A DNA stretch of 35,314 nucleotides. Origin: an uncultured Shewanella sp. (GTDB lineage: Bacteria; Pseudomonadota; Gammaproteobacteria; Enterobacterales; Shewanellaceae). Position 1 is the stretch's first letter; each line of letters opens with the position of its first letter. Location of the stretch: contig NZ_CANLZC010000059.1 in NCBI RefSeq assembly GCF_947495455.1, positions 1 to 35,314 of the forward strand, in the 5' to 3' direction. The notes under the pieces were generated by a model that made no database searches, was not told the origin of the DNA, and was given only the letters and a program-made list of their open reading frames with translations. This document shows positions 8,059 through 15,977 of this stretch, one piece after another. The position numbers were made by a program, and so were the translations under genes.

Positions 8059-9032
8059 TTTTCGGGCTCTTGGCTATTTTCTAGTAATTCTTGATTTATC
8101 AGTGAGATAAATTTGTTGCTTAATATTTCTGCTTCATCAATGGCACTTAACCCTAGCCCACCAATGAGCGCTTTAGGTGGGATCATAAAAACGTGTTTAT
8201 TTTGGTAAGCGGCTAGGTTGGCAACTAATGGCATGTTGGCTAACAAGGGGAGTGAGTTGATATCTTGTTTCTCAGTAGACTCATTGCGTGATGATATGAG
8301 TATGATGTCGGGTTGCATTGATAAAATGCCTTCTTGTGAGACGGTTTTATAACCTGAGAATGTCGCACTGTTTTGGGCTCCCGTCAGCTGTATAATAATA
8401 TCTGCTGCTGTATTCATCCCTCCGACTTTTGCGGGTCTTCCTGGTTGTAAGAGCATAAATAACACTTTGATGGGACGAGCCTTGCTTATTTGATTGCGGT
8501 TTTGAGTTATTGTGTCAAGTTGTGCTGAAAGATGATTTTTTAACTCTTTTGCGTGACTCGTTTTGGTCAGCAATGTACTAATGGCATCGATATTATCGAA
8601 TAATTCATTTTTGTTGGTTGCGGTGGGAAGGCTAATCACTTTGACACCGGCTGAGCGTAGTAAAGTTAAGGTGTTTGCAGGTCCCATGACATCACTGCCT
8701 AATACAACATCGGGTTGAAGGGAGAGTAAACCTTCTGCAGATAACATGCGATGATATCCGACTTGTTTGATGTGGCTTAAGCTTTTAGGAAGCTGACTAC
8801 TGGCATCGACTGCAATTAAATTATTTTCTCCTTTCAAAGAGAGAACCAGCTCTGTGATCCCTGCGCCAGCGCTAATCAGTCTAATGTTTTGAGCTGGAAT
8901 GTCTGCTTGCTGACTGGGTTGAAGCTGTTCGGCTGCATGGGCTGATATTGTTAAGCTGCTTGTGAGTAACAAAGCAGCACTGAGAGACAGTAATAAAGAA
9001 GAGGTGATTTTAAATAACGTAATATTAAACAT
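8055..9032 (-). CDS. hutB: Periplasmic heme-binding protein HutB/HmuT
   Basis: Substrate-binding protein of the heme ABC transporter, 325 aa. It has a signal peptide (hydrophobic SLLLSLSAALLLTSSLTI, cleavage near AHAA, residue ~33) and a class III (PeriBP-type) binding domain: RLISAGAGITELVLSL, LSAEGLLSLQPDVVLGSDVMGP, a long linking helix, then SQEGILSMQPDIILISSR and a late PPKALIGGLGLSAIDEAEIL. The start codon abuts a four-unit 30-bp repeat array, and no Shine-Dalgarno sequence is visible upstream, which is unusual for this family. The gap of 187 nt from exbD suggests that hutBCD may have its own promoter or be separately tuned. Confidence 0.93.
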   Translation of the reverse strand: MFNITLFKITSSLLLSLSAALLLTSSLTISAHAAEQLQPSQQADIPAQNIRLISAGAGITELVLSLKGENNLIAVDASSQLPKSLSHIKQVGYHRMLSAEGLLSLQPDVVLGSDVMGPANTLTLLRSAGVKVISLPTATNKNELFDNIDAISTLLTKTSHAKELKNHLSAQLDTITQNRNQISKARPIKVLFMLLQPGRPAKVGGMNTAADIIIQLTGAQNSATFSGYKTVSQEGILSMQPDIILISSRNESTEKQDINSLPLLANMPLVANLAAYQNKHVFMIPPKALIGGLGLSAIDEAEILSNKFISLINQELLENSQEPEK

Positions 9033-9162
9033 AATAAAGGTTATGCCTATGTGGTGTTCATTAATAAAGGTTATGTCTACGTGATGTTCATTAATAAAGG
9101 TTATGTCTACGTGATGTTCATTAATAAAGGTTATGTCTATGTGATGTTCATTAATAAAGATG
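9031..9162. repeat. Four-copy 30-bp tandem repeat in front of hutB
   Basis: Units begin at 9031, 9061, 9091 and 9121 with a partial fifth at 9151-9162; the period is exactly 30. Units 2 and 3 are identical and the others differ by one to four bases. On the minus (hutB) strand each unit carries CCTTTATTAATG followed by AACATCAC and a TAG stop, so each holds a five-codon mini-frame (M-N-I-T-stop). The hutB start itself reads CCTTTATTATG and continues Phe-Asn-Ile-Thr, so the array looks like repeated duplications of the hutB initiation region. Confidence 0.95.
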
Positions 9163-9180
9163 AATGCCTTTGATGATTTA

Positions 9181-9217
9181 CCTGCATTGTTATTGAAGCG
9201 GTGAAAATAAATGCAGG
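9181..9217. other. Inverted repeat between exbD and hutB
   Basis: CCTGCATT at 9181-9188 is complementary to AATGCAGG at 9210-9217 with a 21-nt loop, immediately after the exbD stop (minus strand). It may act as an attenuator or mRNA-stabilising hairpin between exbD and hutBCD; no T tract follows it. Confidence 0.4.
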
Positions 9218-9219
9218 CA

Positions 9220-9651
9220 TTATTGACTGTGTTCCATTAATACTTGAGTGTTTTTTATCTCATGTTGTTGCAATAAACTTAAGGTGCGCATGAGTGGTTC
9301 AATAGAGGCTGATTTATCGGCTGCAATGATAATCTTGATATCAGGTTGCGTGTTGAAGGCGGTATTGAAAGCGGCTTCAAATTCTGACCAATGTTCATAA
9401 CCTTGCCCATTAATGGCCCATTGGGGACTTGATGGCATCACATTAATAGTCATCTTCTTCTCCACTGTAATGGGGGTTAAATGAGCATTAGGCGTCGTCG
9501 GAACATCAAGCTGTAAGCTTTGCAGTGGTACATTTGCCGTAAGTAATAAAAAAACCAACACAATAAAAATAATGTCAATGAGTGGGGTCATGTCAATAGA
9601 GAGTGATTCGTTGTGCATAGACGATGACAGGTTATTGTGAGGATTTATCAT
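9220..9651 (-). CDS. exbD: TonB system biopolymer transport protein ExbD
   Basis: Inner-membrane protein, 143 aa, partner of ExbB and TonB in converting proton-motive force into opening of outer-membrane receptors. It has a short cytosolic N-terminus, one membrane helix (~24-44) containing the essential aspartate in SIDMTPLIDIIFIVLVFLL (D26, equivalent to E. coli D25), and a periplasmic domain ending in DIKIIIAADKSASIEPLMRTLSLLQQHEI. Its ATG overlaps the exbB stop (ATGA). The position within the heme locus indicates that it mainly serves HutA. Confidence 0.95.
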   Translation of the reverse strand: MINPHNNLSSSMHNESLSIDMTPLIDIIFIVLVFLLLTANVPLQSLQLDVPTTPNAHLTPITVEKKMTINVMPSSPQWAINGQGYEHWSEFEAAFNTAFNTQPDIKIIIAADKSASIEPLMRTLSLLQQHEIKNTQVLMEHSQ

Positions 9652-10385
9652 ATTGAGATACTCTTCTTTATGTCATTTTTAGCTAATGACTCTGCTGTTT
9701 CCTTTGATCCCGTTGAGGAAGTCATTGGCGTGAAGATGTCAATATGCGTGATGTTAGTCACACCATTTAACCATAAATTGAGTTGGTTTAGAGTGTAAGC
9801 GGCTTTATTGCATCTTTGCTCGGCCCAGAGATTAAAAAGTTGAGCAAATATGATAGCCGGAAGTGCGATTATCAGGCCTGCAGCGGTCGTGTTCATAGCT
9901 AAGCCAAGCCCAGAAGAGAGTTGTGATGGTGTAATGGGGCCCTGACTTTGCGCAAGTGCTTCAAACATGCCAATGAGGCCTAGCACGGTACCCAGTAATC
10001 CCATTAATGGTGCCACAGCGGCGATTAATTGTAATAATTTTAATCCCGATTTTCTCACGGTTAGCTGTTGGCTGAGCCATAGGCTGATGATGTTTTCCCG
10101 TGTGGTTTGGTCTTCATTTCGATAAGTTAATAATAACAATGCGCCTTTTGCTTCCAAGTCTTGGCTTTGTTCCAGTGCTTTCATGCTTTGCAAAATATAG
10201 CTTTCAGTGGGCGGATTAACGTTAAGGCTGAGTGACTTTATTGCTTTTTTACGCTTTAGCAGATCATAGAGAACGAATGCCATCCTTTCTAAAATGATCA
10301 TTAAGGTGATAAAAGCACAAAGTCCCAGAGGCCAAGTTAAGTGGCCTAAGGCGTGATTGAGTGACTCAAACAAGCTGTCATTCAT
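9648..10385 (-). CDS. exbB: TonB system proton channel protein ExbB
   Basis: Inner-membrane protein of the MotA/TolQ/ExbB family, 245 aa. Three membrane helices are visible: near residues 15-38 (LTWPLGLCAFITLMIILERMAFVLY), in the middle (LLQLIAAVAPLMGLLGTVLGLIGMFEAL), and at LSSGLGLAMNTTAAGLIIALPAIIFAQLF. The VAPLMGLLGTVLGLIGMF and ALXTTAAGL-type segments are the proton-channel hallmark of this family. It starts 27 nt after tonB and overlaps exbD. It forms the ExbB-ExbD channel that energises TonB. The C-terminus after the last helix is somewhat longer and Thr/Ser-rich compared with E. coli ExbB. Confidence 0.95.
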   Translation of the reverse strand: MNDSLFESLNHALGHLTWPLGLCAFITLMIILERMAFVLYDLLKRKKAIKSLSLNVNPPTESYILQSMKALEQSQDLEAKGALLLLTYRNEDQTTRENIISLWLSQQLTVRKSGLKLLQLIAAVAPLMGLLGTVLGLIGMFEALAQSQGPITPSQLSSGLGLAMNTTAAGLIIALPAIIFAQLFNLWAEQRCNKAAYTLNQLNLWLNGVTNITHIDIFTPMTSSTGSKETAESLAKNDIKKSISI

Positions 10386-10412
10386 TGCAATGATCCCTAC
10401 TTAATATTCTGA

Positions 10413-11279
10413 TTAATTGAGCGAAAATTTAATGGGTACCCGCACTTTATAGGTGTAGGCTGTTTGTTCATTTGGAGCGGAAAATCGCCATTTTTTAACG
10501 GCTTCCAGTGCAGCTTTATCTAATAAATTGAAGCCAGAACTGGAAATTAACTTTAACGACAACTGTTTACCCGCTTGATCAAATAACACTTCTAATGTGG
10601 TAATACCTTCAAACCCTTTTTTCCTTGCCAGTTTTGGGTAGTGAGGTTGGGTGGGTGGCACCGCAAACTTAGGCTGACTGACTTCCATACTGGGTAAAAT
10701 AGGATTGGGTTTTTCTTGTGTTTTTTTGATCTGTGCTTGTAGGCTTTCTACCGAGTGACTGTCTGACAATGCCGTCTTTTCGAGTATTTGGACATCTTGT
10801 GTGTGGATTGATGTGGTGTGCTGAGTCGTTTTTTTCTGCTGTGATGCGACTTGTGTAGGGCTCTGTTGTGTGGGTACGTCAGACTTGAGTGTTTTTTGCG
10901 AAGCTTGTTGTGTATTTGCGGGCTTTGTTTGTGGCGTTAGGCTAGGTTTGTTTGTGCTGTAAGATACAGCAGATGAAGCAGTCGTAGTGACTTTGCTATT
11001 AGCTAGGCTCTTGGCATTCGCTGTGTTGGCGCTGAATGTGTTTGTTGGTGATTTGGGCGTCTCATTATTGCTTGTTTGGCCATTAGTGGTTTCATTTGGA
11101 CTGACCAATGCGTGTGAAGCTGCAGCGGCTTGGGTCAGTGAGAAGCTCACAGAAGTGCTATTTGACAGGCCAGATGCGGGAATAAAAGCCAAGGGTAATG
11201 GCGTATGTTTTTGGCTTAATACACAGCCAAATAACAGTAAGCTAATGCTGGCAAAAAAAGCGTAGCGTCGATCCGTCAT
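10413..11279 (-). CDS. tonB: TonB energy transducer for heme uptake
   Basis: Periplasm-spanning energy transducer, ~288 aa from the ATG ending at 11279 (MTDRRYAFF); another ATG three codons upstream ends at 11288, and neither shows a clear ribosome-binding site. An N-terminal membrane anchor (~5-25) is followed by a long low-complexity linker rich in Ser, Thr, Gln, Asn and Pro (~30-180), and then a TonB C-terminal domain (PHYPKLARKKGFEGITTLEVLFDQAG, LLDKAALEAVKKWRF, VRVPIKFSLN) that contacts the TonB box of receptors. The linker is unlike the Pro-Glu/Pro-Lys linker of E. coli TonB. First gene of the tonB-exbBD-hutBCD cluster, divergent from hutA, with a Fur box between. Confidence 0.93.
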   Translation of the reverse strand: MTDRRYAFFASISLLLFGCVLSQKHTPLPLAFIPASGLSNSTSVSFSLTQAAAASHALVSPNETTNGQTSNNETPKSPTNTFSANTANAKSLANSKVTTTASSAVSYSTNKPSLTPQTKPANTQQASQKTLKSDVPTQQSPTQVASQQKKTTQHTTSIHTQDVQILEKTALSDSHSVESLQAQIKKTQEKPNPILPSMEVSQPKFAVPPTQPHYPKLARKKGFEGITTLEVLFDQAGKQLSLKLISSSGFNLLDKAALEAVKKWRFSAPNEQTAYTYKVRVPIKFSLN

Positions 11280-11397
11280 AGTGCACATTTATTGATGACG
11301 AAAACAGGAATAAGGGGAAATGTTAACATTGACACATGACCTCTGTGGAAATAATACATTCAATTTATCTTATATAATTTACACTGACTTAAAACTT

Positions 11398-11423
11398 AAT
11401 GCAAATAAGAATGATTATCAGTT
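11398..11423. promoter_or_regulatory. Fur box between tonB and hutA
   Basis: AATAAGAATGATTATCAGTT (11404-11423) matches the Fur consensus well when read on either strand (minus strand: GATAATCATTCTTATT). The preceding AATGCAA gives the extended ATTTGCAT end seen in many gammaproteobacterial iron boxes. It lies 119 nt from the tonB start and about 100 nt before hutA, so iron-bound Fur probably represses both directions. A TATAAT at 11373-11378 may be the -10 of hutA. Confidence 0.78.
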
Positions 11424-11524
11424 GTGTTTTTGTTTTTTGTCGGGTAGAGTGCCGTTAATGAAGAGTAAAGGTGCATTCCTGCTACCTTTGCGACTATTTT
11501 AATAAATCATTAAGGTTTACAAAG

Positions 11525-13513
11525 ATGTTCACTAAGCAGTTGGCTGTTCTCATGGTAGTCTCACAAACTCCTTTCGCTTTTGCCGATGAAAAGCAAGCTT
11601 ATACCGAGTTTGATGAGGTGCTAGTTTCCGCAACCCGTATTAATGAAAAAGCATCCGATACAAGCCAAAGTGTCGCTGTGGTTAATGAAGAAAAACTACA
11701 AGAATTACAACCTAACTCTGTTGCCAGTGCCCTAAAGTATGAAGCTAATATCGATACCACTAATGGTCCTAGAGCGACTTCTCAAGGCGTAGAAATACGC
11801 GGCTTGAGTGGTCAACAAGTCCTACAAACTATCGATGGTGTGAGGCAAAATGCCAATTCAGGTCATAGAGGAACTTACTTCATGGATCCTGAATTATTGC
11901 AGTCTATTGAAGTGATCCGTGGACCTGCCAGTAGCATATGGGGAAGTGGCGCCGTAGGCGGGGTTGTGGCTCAAAGAACAAAATCAGCGGATGACTTATT
12001 AGAAGAAGGTGCGAGTTTTGGTGGTTACCTAAAGCAAGGCTATGAAACCAATGGTGATCGCCTCAGTACTAGCGGTGCTGTCTATGGTAAGCAAGACGAT
12101 GTTGATTGGCTGATTAATGCCAGTAGTTTTGATAATAACAATATCAAAATCGGTGATGGTGAAACATTAGAAAACAGCGCCGCAGATGGTAATAGCGGGA
12201 TCATTAAATTGGGCTGGCAGGCTGCAGATAATCAGCGATTAGAATTAAGTACGCGCTTGAGTCAAATTGATGAACTGGTGCCCAGTAATCCCAGTACTAG
12301 CGAAGGGACTTCATCACCATTAGTGAGACGAAAGACAACGGATAAAAATGTGACCTTAGGTTATGACTATCAATCTACGGATTCAGAGCTGGTTAACTTA
12401 AAGACACAAGTTTATTGGAATGATACTCAGTATGATGAAGATAGAATTACCTACAATCAACAAGACAGCACTGATTATCAATCTGTTGGTTTTAGCGTCA
12501 ATAATCAAAGTCGGTTTGATTCTTGGTCATTATTATATGGTATCGATGCTTATTATGACACGATAGACACAGTTAGAGATGATAGTGGGCAAGAAGGTGA
12601 GCGGGTTAACAATTTGAATGCTAGCTCTCAAGTCTTAGGTGCCTTTACTCAAGCCAATGTGGATTTAACCCAGAGTTTGGGATTAACAACTGCTTTGCGT
12701 TTTGATCATTATGAAAATAAGAGTGATAGCTTAGGCACATCGGCCAGCGACAGTGCTGTATCACCTACATTAGGCTTGAAGTGGCAGACCACAAATTGGT
12801 TAAGTTTAAGTGCACGATACGATCAAGCATTCCGCGCTCCAAGCATGGAAGAGATGTACTCTACTGGTACACACTTTTGTTATTACACAGGTTTTTGTAA
12901 CACATTTGAAATCAATCCCGATTTGAAGCCAGAAACGGCTAAGAACAAGGAATTACAGGCTGATATGAATTTCAGTCAGTTGTTGGGGAATGATGAATTG
13001 GCGCTGACATTAAACGTATTTCGTAATGATGTGAGTGACTATATCGAACAAGTTTTCACGACGACAACGACATCTTATCAAAATGTGAGTGATGCAAGGT
13101 TAACGGGTTTTGAATTAGGTGGAAACTATCGATATGAACAGACGCGTTTGAGTGTCAATTACGGCCAAACTCAAGGTAAAGATACCGATACTAATGAGTA
13201 TCTATCTAGCGTGCCTGCCAATAAAGTGACTGCTGATTTGTCACAAGGTTTGATGCAAGGTGAGGTGAAAGTCGGAACACGCTTTACCCATGTTAATGCG
13301 CAAGATAACTTACCCACAGATACCGATGAAGTTTATTCAAACTATACATTATGGGATTTGTATGCGTCGTGGGAGCCTGCCATGGGAACATTATCTGGGT
13401 TTAGATTTGACCTATCCGTTGATAATGTCACCGATAAACAATATCGTCAAGCGTGGCAAACCTTGTACGAACCTGGGCGTAATATTAAATTAGCGGCACG
13501 TTATCAGTTTTAA
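11525..13513 (+). CDS. hutA: TonB-dependent outer-membrane heme receptor HutA/HugA
   Basis: Outer-membrane beta-barrel receptor, 662 aa. The start at ATG 11525 gives a signal peptide ending FAFA (cleavage after residue 20); AAGG lies ~10 nt upstream, and the longer frame from 11471 lacks a signal. A TonB box-like FDEVLVSA (~29-36) and plug domain (VEIRGLSGQQVLQTIDGVR) are followed by the barrel ending in YQF. Two histidines match the heme ligands described for Yersinia HemR: H114 in the plug (NANSGHRGTY) and H450 between FRAP (436-439) and the NPNL-type box NPDL (464-467). Two cysteines (452, 458) near H450 could form an outer-loop disulfide. Expression is probably Fur-controlled. First gene of hutA-hutX-hutZ. 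Confidence 0.95.
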   Translation: MFTKQLAVLMVVSQTPFAFADEKQAYTEFDEVLVSATRINEKASDTSQSVAVVNEEKLQELQPNSVASALKYEANIDTTNGPRATSQGVEIRGLSGQQVLQTIDGVRQNANSGHRGTYFMDPELLQSIEVIRGPASSIWGSGAVGGVVAQRTKSADDLLEEGASFGGYLKQGYETNGDRLSTSGAVYGKQDDVDWLINASSFDNNNIKIGDGETLENSAADGNSGIIKLGWQAADNQRLELSTRLSQIDELVPSNPSTSEGTSSPLVRRKTTDKNVTLGYDYQSTDSELVNLKTQVYWNDTQYDEDRITYNQQDSTDYQSVGFSVNNQSRFDSWSLLYGIDAYYDTIDTVRDDSGQEGERVNNLNASSQVLGAFTQANVDLTQSLGLTTALRFDHYENKSDSLGTSASDSAVSPTLGLKWQTTNWLSLSARYDQAFRAPSMEEMYSTGTHFCYYTGFCNTFEINPDLKPETAKNKELQADMNFSQLLGNDELALTLNVFRNDVSDYIEQVFTTTTTSYQNVSDARLTGFELGGNYRYEQTRLSVNYGQTQGKDTDTNEYLSSVPANKVTADLSQGLMQGEVKVGTRFTHVNAQDNLPTDTDEVYSNYTLWDLYASWEPAMGTLSGFRFDLSVDNVTDKQYRQAWQTLYEPGRNIKLAARYQF

Positions 13514-13536
13514 TCATATGGCCCTGGAGACGACAA

Positions 13537-14037
13537 ATGCAACACATTTCCAATGACAAAATTCAACAATATTTGATTGATAATCCCAATGTGATGCCCT
13601 CTCAAGTGGCAGATGCATTAAAGGTGTCAGAGCTGGCGGTGGTTAAGGCGTTACCCAAGGATGAATGGCACAGTATTCCATTAACTGAAATGGATGGACT
13701 CTTTAACTGTTTACCTCAGTGGGGGAATGTGACGACAATTATTACGGTTTCAGGGAATATTTTTGAATTTAAAGGGCCCTTTCCAAAGGGAAAATATGCT
13801 CGGGGTTATTATAACTTGATCCCTAAAAATAATGGTTTTCATGGTCATTTGAAGCTTGATGATATCACTCATATCGTGATTATCAGCAAGGCGTTTAGAG
13901 GTAAAGAAAGCTACTCCATTAATTTTTTTGGACGCTGTGAAGAAATCGTTTTTAAAGTGTATTTAGGACGCGATGAAAAAGGTGCCTTGTTACCCGAGCA
14001 GGTTGAGCAAGTTAAACAGCTAATTAATCCAGTATGA
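13537..14037 (+). CDS. hutX: Heme utilization cytosolic carrier protein HutX/HugX
   Basis: Predicted 166-aa cytosolic heme-binding protein that, in Vibrio, hands heme to HutZ. The start at ATG 13537 follows CTGGAG. Family landmarks: an N-terminal helix region with LIDNPNVMPSQVADALKVS, then a split-barrel core with EWHSIPLTEMDGLFNCLPQWGNVTTIITVSGNIFEFKGPFPKGKYARGYYNL, and HGHLKLDDITHIVIISKAFRGKESYSINFFGRC. It lies 23 nt after hutA and just before hutZ, most likely in one transcript. Vibrio has hutW (radical-SAM heme enzyme) in this position; no such gene is present here. Confidence 0.92.
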   Translation: MQHISNDKIQQYLIDNPNVMPSQVADALKVSELAVVKALPKDEWHSIPLTEMDGLFNCLPQWGNVTTIITVSGNIFEFKGPFPKGKYARGYYNLIPKNNGFHGHLKLDDITHIVIISKAFRGKESYSINFFGRCEEIVFKVYLGRDEKGALLPEQVEQVKQLINPV

Positions 14038-14075
14038 AAGTAATCACTTTTAGCGTGTAAGTGGGAAAAGTAGAG

Positions 14076-14594
14076 ATGACACAGAATAAACAGCAAAGAC
14101 TCAGTGATAAGCTTTTGCCGGAAATAGAAGCATTTAAACAAGAATGTAAAACATTGCAATTGGCTACCTTGAATAGTGAGCATGTGCCTAACGCAAGTTA
14201 TGCGCCTTTTGCATTGGCTGATGATGGTTTTTATATTTTAGTCAGTGAGTTAGCTAGGCATGGAGTGAATTTAAAAGCGATGCCAAATGTATCGGCAATG
14301 ATGCTGGAAGATGAAGCGAAAGCCAAAACTATTTTTGCTCGTCGCCGTTTAACCTTTGATACTCAAGTGGAACTGATTGAAAGAGACACAGAGGGTTTTC
14401 ATAAAGGTATTACGGCACTCAGTGAACGTTTTGGTGAGATGATTGATGGTTTAGCGGGATTGAAAGATTTTAATCTATTTAAACTAACGCCTAATAAAGG
14501 CTTGTATGTAAAAGGATTTGGTCAAGCATTTACGTTAACGGGGAATGAATTATTGACCCTAGAATGGAAGACAGATGGTCATCATGGTAAATAA
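14076..14594 (+). CDS. hutZ: Heme utilization protein HutZ/HugZ
   Basis: Cytosolic split-barrel protein of the pyridoxamine 5'-phosphate oxidase-like fold, 172 aa from ATG 14076 (MTQNKQQRLSD); a GTG at 14061 is also in frame but less likely. HutZ of V. cholerae binds and degrades heme, with His170 as ligand. Counting from ATG 14076, the C-terminal DGHHGK places histidines at 169 and 170, which supports both the start choice and the function. Core segments include LATLNSEHVPNASYAPFALADDGFYILVSELARHGVNL and the RRRLTFDTQVELI strand. It is the last gene of the hutA-hutX-hutZ unit, followed by a strong terminator. Confidence 0.93.
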   Translation: MTQNKQQRLSDKLLPEIEAFKQECKTLQLATLNSEHVPNASYAPFALADDGFYILVSELARHGVNLKAMPNVSAMMLEDEAKAKTIFARRRLTFDTQVELIERDTEGFHKGITALSERFGEMIDGLAGLKDFNLFKLTPNKGLYVKGFGQAFTLTGNELLTLEWKTDGHHGK

Positions 14595-14611
14595 TCCCTT
14601 TCACTCACATC

Positions 14612-14645
14612 ATAAAGCCTTCGTTTAACGAAGGCTTTATTTTAT
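14612..14645 (+). terminator. Terminator of the hutAXZ unit
   Basis: ATAAAGCCTTCG (14612-14623) pairs perfectly with CGAAGGCTTTAT (14629-14640) around a 5-nt loop and runs into a T-rich tail. The A tract on the other side could let it work in both directions. Confidence 0.9.
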
Positions 14646-14858
14646 TCAAAATGAATCTTTAAACAATTAACTCACTTTTTCATTACAGTAAACTCTCTTT
14701 ATATTTACAAAGCAAAGCGTCCATTGGGATTAAGATATAAAGTGAAAGATAAAATGCATGCTTTGTGGTTTTTTAAACCCTCTTTAATCCCCTTGACTAC
14801 CATTTAAGAGTGAGATTGGGTATAAATATTACTGGTTATAAAGAGTGCATATTTAAAG
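14646..14858. other. Intergenic region upstream of proB
   Basis: About 210 bp of AT-rich DNA that must contain the proBA promoter. Candidate elements are TTGACT near 14788 and TATAAAT near 14821, but their 22-nt spacing is too long for a standard sigma70 promoter, so I assign no promoter. The proB start has no clear ribosome-binding site. Confidence 0.4.
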
Positions 14859-15977
14859 ATGAATTTAAGTGAGATAAGTTATCAGCGTGTCGTTATTAAG
14901 TTAGGAACAAGTGTCTTAACTTCGGGTAGCGATCGCCTCGATAAAGCGCATATGGTTGAGCTTGTCAGGCAAATGAGTCAGTTAATGAAGCAAGGCGTTG
15001 AAGTGGTGCTATGTACATCTGGTGCCATTGCTGCTGGGCGTGAACATCTGCAATTTCCAACGCTTATCGATAGCATGGCGAATAAACAACTCTTAGCCGC
15101 TGTAGGACAAAGTCAGCTTATTCTTGCTTGGTCTGAGCTATTTAGCCTCTATGGGTTGCATGTTGGACAGTTATTATTAACTCGAGCGGATCTGCAAGAC
15201 CGTGAGCGCTATTTGAATGCCAGAGATTCGCTCAATGCCTTACTTGAGCAAGGTATTGTCCCCATCATTAATGAAAATGATGCCGTCGCCACCGCAGAAA
15301 TCAAAGTGGGTGATAACGATAATTTATCAGCACGAGCCGCGTTATTGTGTGATGCCAGTTTATTGGTGTTGTTGACGGATCAACCTGGATTGTTTGATGC
15401 CGACCCTCGTAATAACCCCAATGCAAAATTAATTTCTGAGGTCGCGAATATTGATGATAATTTGCGAAAATTAGCGGGTGGAGCGGTATCGGGATTAGGC
15501 ACGGGAGGAATGGCAACAAAACTGGAAGCGGCCGATATTGCTCGCCGTGCTGGTGTTGAAGTCATTATTGCGTCTGGTCATCACGCCAATGTTATCGAAA
15601 AAGCCGTTTGTAAAAGGGATGTGGGCACGCGTTTTAGCGCCCTTAAAAATCCATTAGAAAGTCGTAAGCAATGGATTTTAGCCGGGCCAAATACGAAAGG
15701 TCAATTAGTGCTTGATGACGGTGCAGTGACGGCGGTTACCCTCAAAGGACGCAGTCTATTGTCTAAAGGGGTGAAAGAGGTTGTGGGTGTGTTTCAACGT
15801 GGTGATACTTTAGCGGTTGTTGACAGTCAGGGTAAAATATACGCGAAAGGCATGGTGCGTTATAGCAGTGACGATGTAAAAAAAATAATGGGTAAACATT
15901 CGAATGAGTTCGAATCGATACTGGGACATGACTATGGCGATGCAGTGATCCATCGCAATGATATGGTGGTGCTATGA
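14859..15977 (+). CDS. proB: Glutamate 5-kinase
   Basis: First enzyme of proline synthesis: phosphorylates L-glutamate with ATP to gamma-glutamyl phosphate, in the cytosol. 372 aa, the usual length. N-terminal amino-acid kinase domain (residues 1-~260) with VVIKLGTSVLT, CTSGAIAAGRE, PIINENDAVATAEIKVGDNDNLSARAALLCDASLLVLLTDQPGLFDADPR and GTGGMATKLEAADIA; C-terminal PUA domain (~275-372) with DDGAVTAVTLKGRSLLSKGVKEVVGVFQRGD. Its stop overlaps the proA start by 4 nt (ATGA), so the two products of the labile-intermediate pathway are made together. Feedback control by proline is known for the family. Confidence 0.97.
   Translation: MNLSEISYQRVVIKLGTSVLTSGSDRLDKAHMVELVRQMSQLMKQGVEVVLCTSGAIAAGREHLQFPTLIDSMANKQLLAAVGQSQLILAWSELFSLYGLHVGQLLLTRADLQDRERYLNARDSLNALLEQGIVPIINENDAVATAEIKVGDNDNLSARAALLCDASLLVLLTDQPGLFDADPRNNPNAKLISEVANIDDNLRKLAGGAVSGLGTGGMATKLEAADIARRAGVEVIIASGHHANVIEKAVCKRDVGTRFSALKNPLESRKQWILAGPNTKGQLVLDDGAVTAVTLKGRSLLSKGVKEVVGVFQRGDTLAVVDSQGKIYAKGMVRYSSDDVKKIMGKHSNEFESILGHDYGDAVIHRNDMVVL

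Noticed and set aside
9031..9162. CRISPR array or iteron-type origin
   Set aside because: Units are directly contiguous and nearly identical without spacers, and no replication gene is nearby; a simple tandem duplication fits better.
14788..14827. sigma70 promoter of proBA (TTGACT ... TATAAA)
   Set aside because: Spacing is 22 nt, too long for a standard promoter.
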